DNA of 64,000 nucleotides, from NCBI RefSeq assembly GCF_014636865.1, contig NZ_BMER01000005.1, positions 308,584 to 372,583 of the forward strand, given 5' to 3'. The DNA comes from Parapedobacter pyrenivorans (lineage in GTDB: Bacteria; Bacteroidota; Bacteroidia; Sphingobacteriales; Sphingobacteriaceae). The notes below the pieces were generated by a model. That model did no database searches. It was not told the DNA's origin and was given only the letters and a program-made list of their open reading frames with translations. A program made the translations under genes and the position numbers. Positions 62,927 to 64,000 of the stretch are shown piece after piece; position 1 is the stretch's first letter, and each line of letters begins with the position of its first letter.

Positions 62927-64000
62927 ATGATCAATAAGATTTTTTTTGGCTTGCTGTTGTTATCATTATTTGGGGTTTGGGCTGCTTGCCATTCGGAACA
63001 AGAAGCGCAAACCGGCGCCAAGTTGTTTGTTGCGAATGACCTCGAAGCTACCATATGGGCTGAGTCTCCGATGTTCTATAACCCTACGAATATTGATGTA
63101 GACATCAGGGGCCGGATTTGGGTAACCGAAGCGGTTAACTACCGGAACTTTAACAACGATTCGGCGAAACACCTATCGCATCCCGCTGGAGACCGTATCA
63201 TCATCATGGAGGATACGGACGGAGATGGCGTAGCGGATAGCTCAAAGGTATTTGTTCAGGATAAGGATATGGTGTCTCCATTGGGTATATCGGTCATCGG
63301 CAACAAGGTGATCGTATCCTGCTCGCCTTCCGTCATTATCTATACCGATATCGACGGCGATGATAAGCCGGACAGCAAGGAAGTGTTTCTTACGGGATTT
63401 GGCGGTTTGGATCATGACCATGGTTTACACACGGGGATACCCGGTCCGGATGGAAAATGGTACTTCATCACCGGAAATGCCGGTTCCCATGTAGTTACTG
63501 ATAAAAGCGGGTGGACACTTCGCTCAGGAAGCGTGTATAATGGCGGGTCGCCCTATAACACATCCAATACGCCCGCCCAGCAAAGTGATGATGGGAAGAT
63601 ATGGACCGGTGGGGTGGTATTCCGGATAAATCCGGATGGAACGGGGTTGGAGGTTTTGGGTCATAATTTTCGCAATTCATACGAAGTGGCGGTAGATTCT
63701 TATGGCAATATGTGGCAAAACGACAACGATGATGAAGTGGATGCCTGCCGGGTAAGCTGGATCATGGAAGGGGGAAATGCGGGCTTTTTCAGCGAAACCG
63801 GGACACGCACGTGGCGTGCTGATAGGAGGCCTGGGCAGTCTATACAGACGGCGCATTGGCATCAGGACGACCCCGGGGTCATGCCAGTCGGCAAAATCTA
63901 CGGTGCCGGGGCTCCTACAGGTATGGTAGTGAACGAAAGCGATGCCCTTGGTGAGGCGTATCGGGGATTGCTGCTGAGTGCGGATGCTGGGAGAAACGCC
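62927..64000 (+). CDS. Membrane-bound dehydrogenase-like protein (3' end outside window)
   Basis: Open to the window edge, about 358 residues visible. Lipobox-like WAACHS after MINKIFFGLLLLSLFGV. The beta-propeller of the TIGR02604/PVC-type dehydrogenase follows: FYNPTNIDVDIRGRIWVTEA, GDRIIIMEDTDGDGVADSSKVF, DHDHGLHTGIPGPDGKWYFI, FRNSYEVAVDSYGNMWQNDNDDEVDACRVSWIM. In this family a cytochrome-c or HEAT part comes later, and it would lie beyond the edge. ATG 62927 is chosen over 62894 for the signal. It probably oxidises a sugar with electron transfer to the envelope. Confidence 0.85.
   Translation, partial: MINKIFFGLLLLSLFGVWAACHSEQEAQTGAKLFVANDLEATIWAESPMFYNPTNIDVDIRGRIWVTEAVNYRNFNNDSAKHLSHPAGDRIIIMEDTDGDGVADSSKVFVQDKDMVSPLGISVIGNKVIVSCSPSVIIYTDIDGDDKPDSKEVFLTGFGGLDHDHGLHTGIPGPDGKWYFITGNAGSHVVTDKSGWTLRSGSVYNGGSPYNTSNTPAQQSDDGKIWTGGVVFRINPDGTGLEVLGHNFRNSYEVAVDSYGNMWQNDNDDEVDACRVSWIMEGGNAGFFSETGTRTWRADRRPGQSIQTAHWHQDDPGVMPVGKIYGAGAPTGMVVNESDALGEAYRGLLLSADAGRNA

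Overview
The window reads as chromosomal DNA of a member of the Bacteroidota, most likely of the Sphingobacteriaceae type (Pedobacter/Parapedobacter-like). The evidence is two SusC-type TonB-linked receptors (one with its SusD), PorT-like and MG2-type envelope proteins, many small lipoproteins, AraC regulators, GH5 and GH43 glycosidases, a crtI-crtB-crtZ-lycopene cyclase operon, and repeated use of the Bacteroidota promoter (TTTG/TTG, 19-21 bp, TAnnTTTG). No rRNA, tRNA, CRISPR array or transposase was found. Family names come from recognising motifs by eye, without database searches.

Layout. 1-3.6 kb: SusC receptor (cut by the window edge) behind a TlpA-like thioredoxin protein. 3.7-4.4 kb: no convincing gene, but an orphan promoter and a foldable 97-nt inverted-repeat element. 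4.4-13.4 kb: an accessory, probably defence, island. Its left half is AT-rich and carries an HTH-like protein behind a perfect 28-bp palindrome, a dinD relic, a DUF4760-like membrane protein, an HNH nuclease, and a ParB-fold protein 3 nt from a serine hydrolase. Its right half is a Sau3AI-type restriction-modification set (endonuclease, C5-methyltransferase, Vsr).

13.4-26 kb: a highly rearranged zone. It has six copies of a dispersed repeat, two of which supply near-identical 320-bp promoter regions to a KilA-N gene and a dinD gene. It also has one intact and two broken YhcG nucleases, an exbD gene with two partial copies, and several short duplicated gene ends. 20-31 kb also holds two parallel oxidoreductase-plus-AraC modules, a Nudix hydrolase, a VOC protein and a GH5 enzyme.

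31.6-39.8 kb: a metallophosphoesterase-like protein with altered metal-ligand motifs, then SusC, SusD, a secreted EEP phosphodiesterase and a barrel protein, which looks like a phosphoester-scavenging locus. 39.8-44.3 kb: DinB, DUF418, AraC, lipoprotein and fasciclin genes. 44.5-49.5 kb: a five-gene overlapping carotenoid operon (predicted end product zeaxanthin) facing a MarR regulator, with the same 16-bp sequence at both promoters. 49.5-64 kb: mostly housekeeping or metabolic genes (SDR, MFS, AraC-GyrI, MG2/plug protein, D-lactate dehydrogenase, DUF808, GH43, C-S lyase, a TIM-barrel isomerase and a truncated membrane-bound dehydrogenase).

The best candidates for undescribed biology are the ParB-fold/hydrolase pair with its repeat-marked upstream region, the TTC-NN-CAC repeat family that drives KilA-N and dinD, and the structured element at 4.1 kb.
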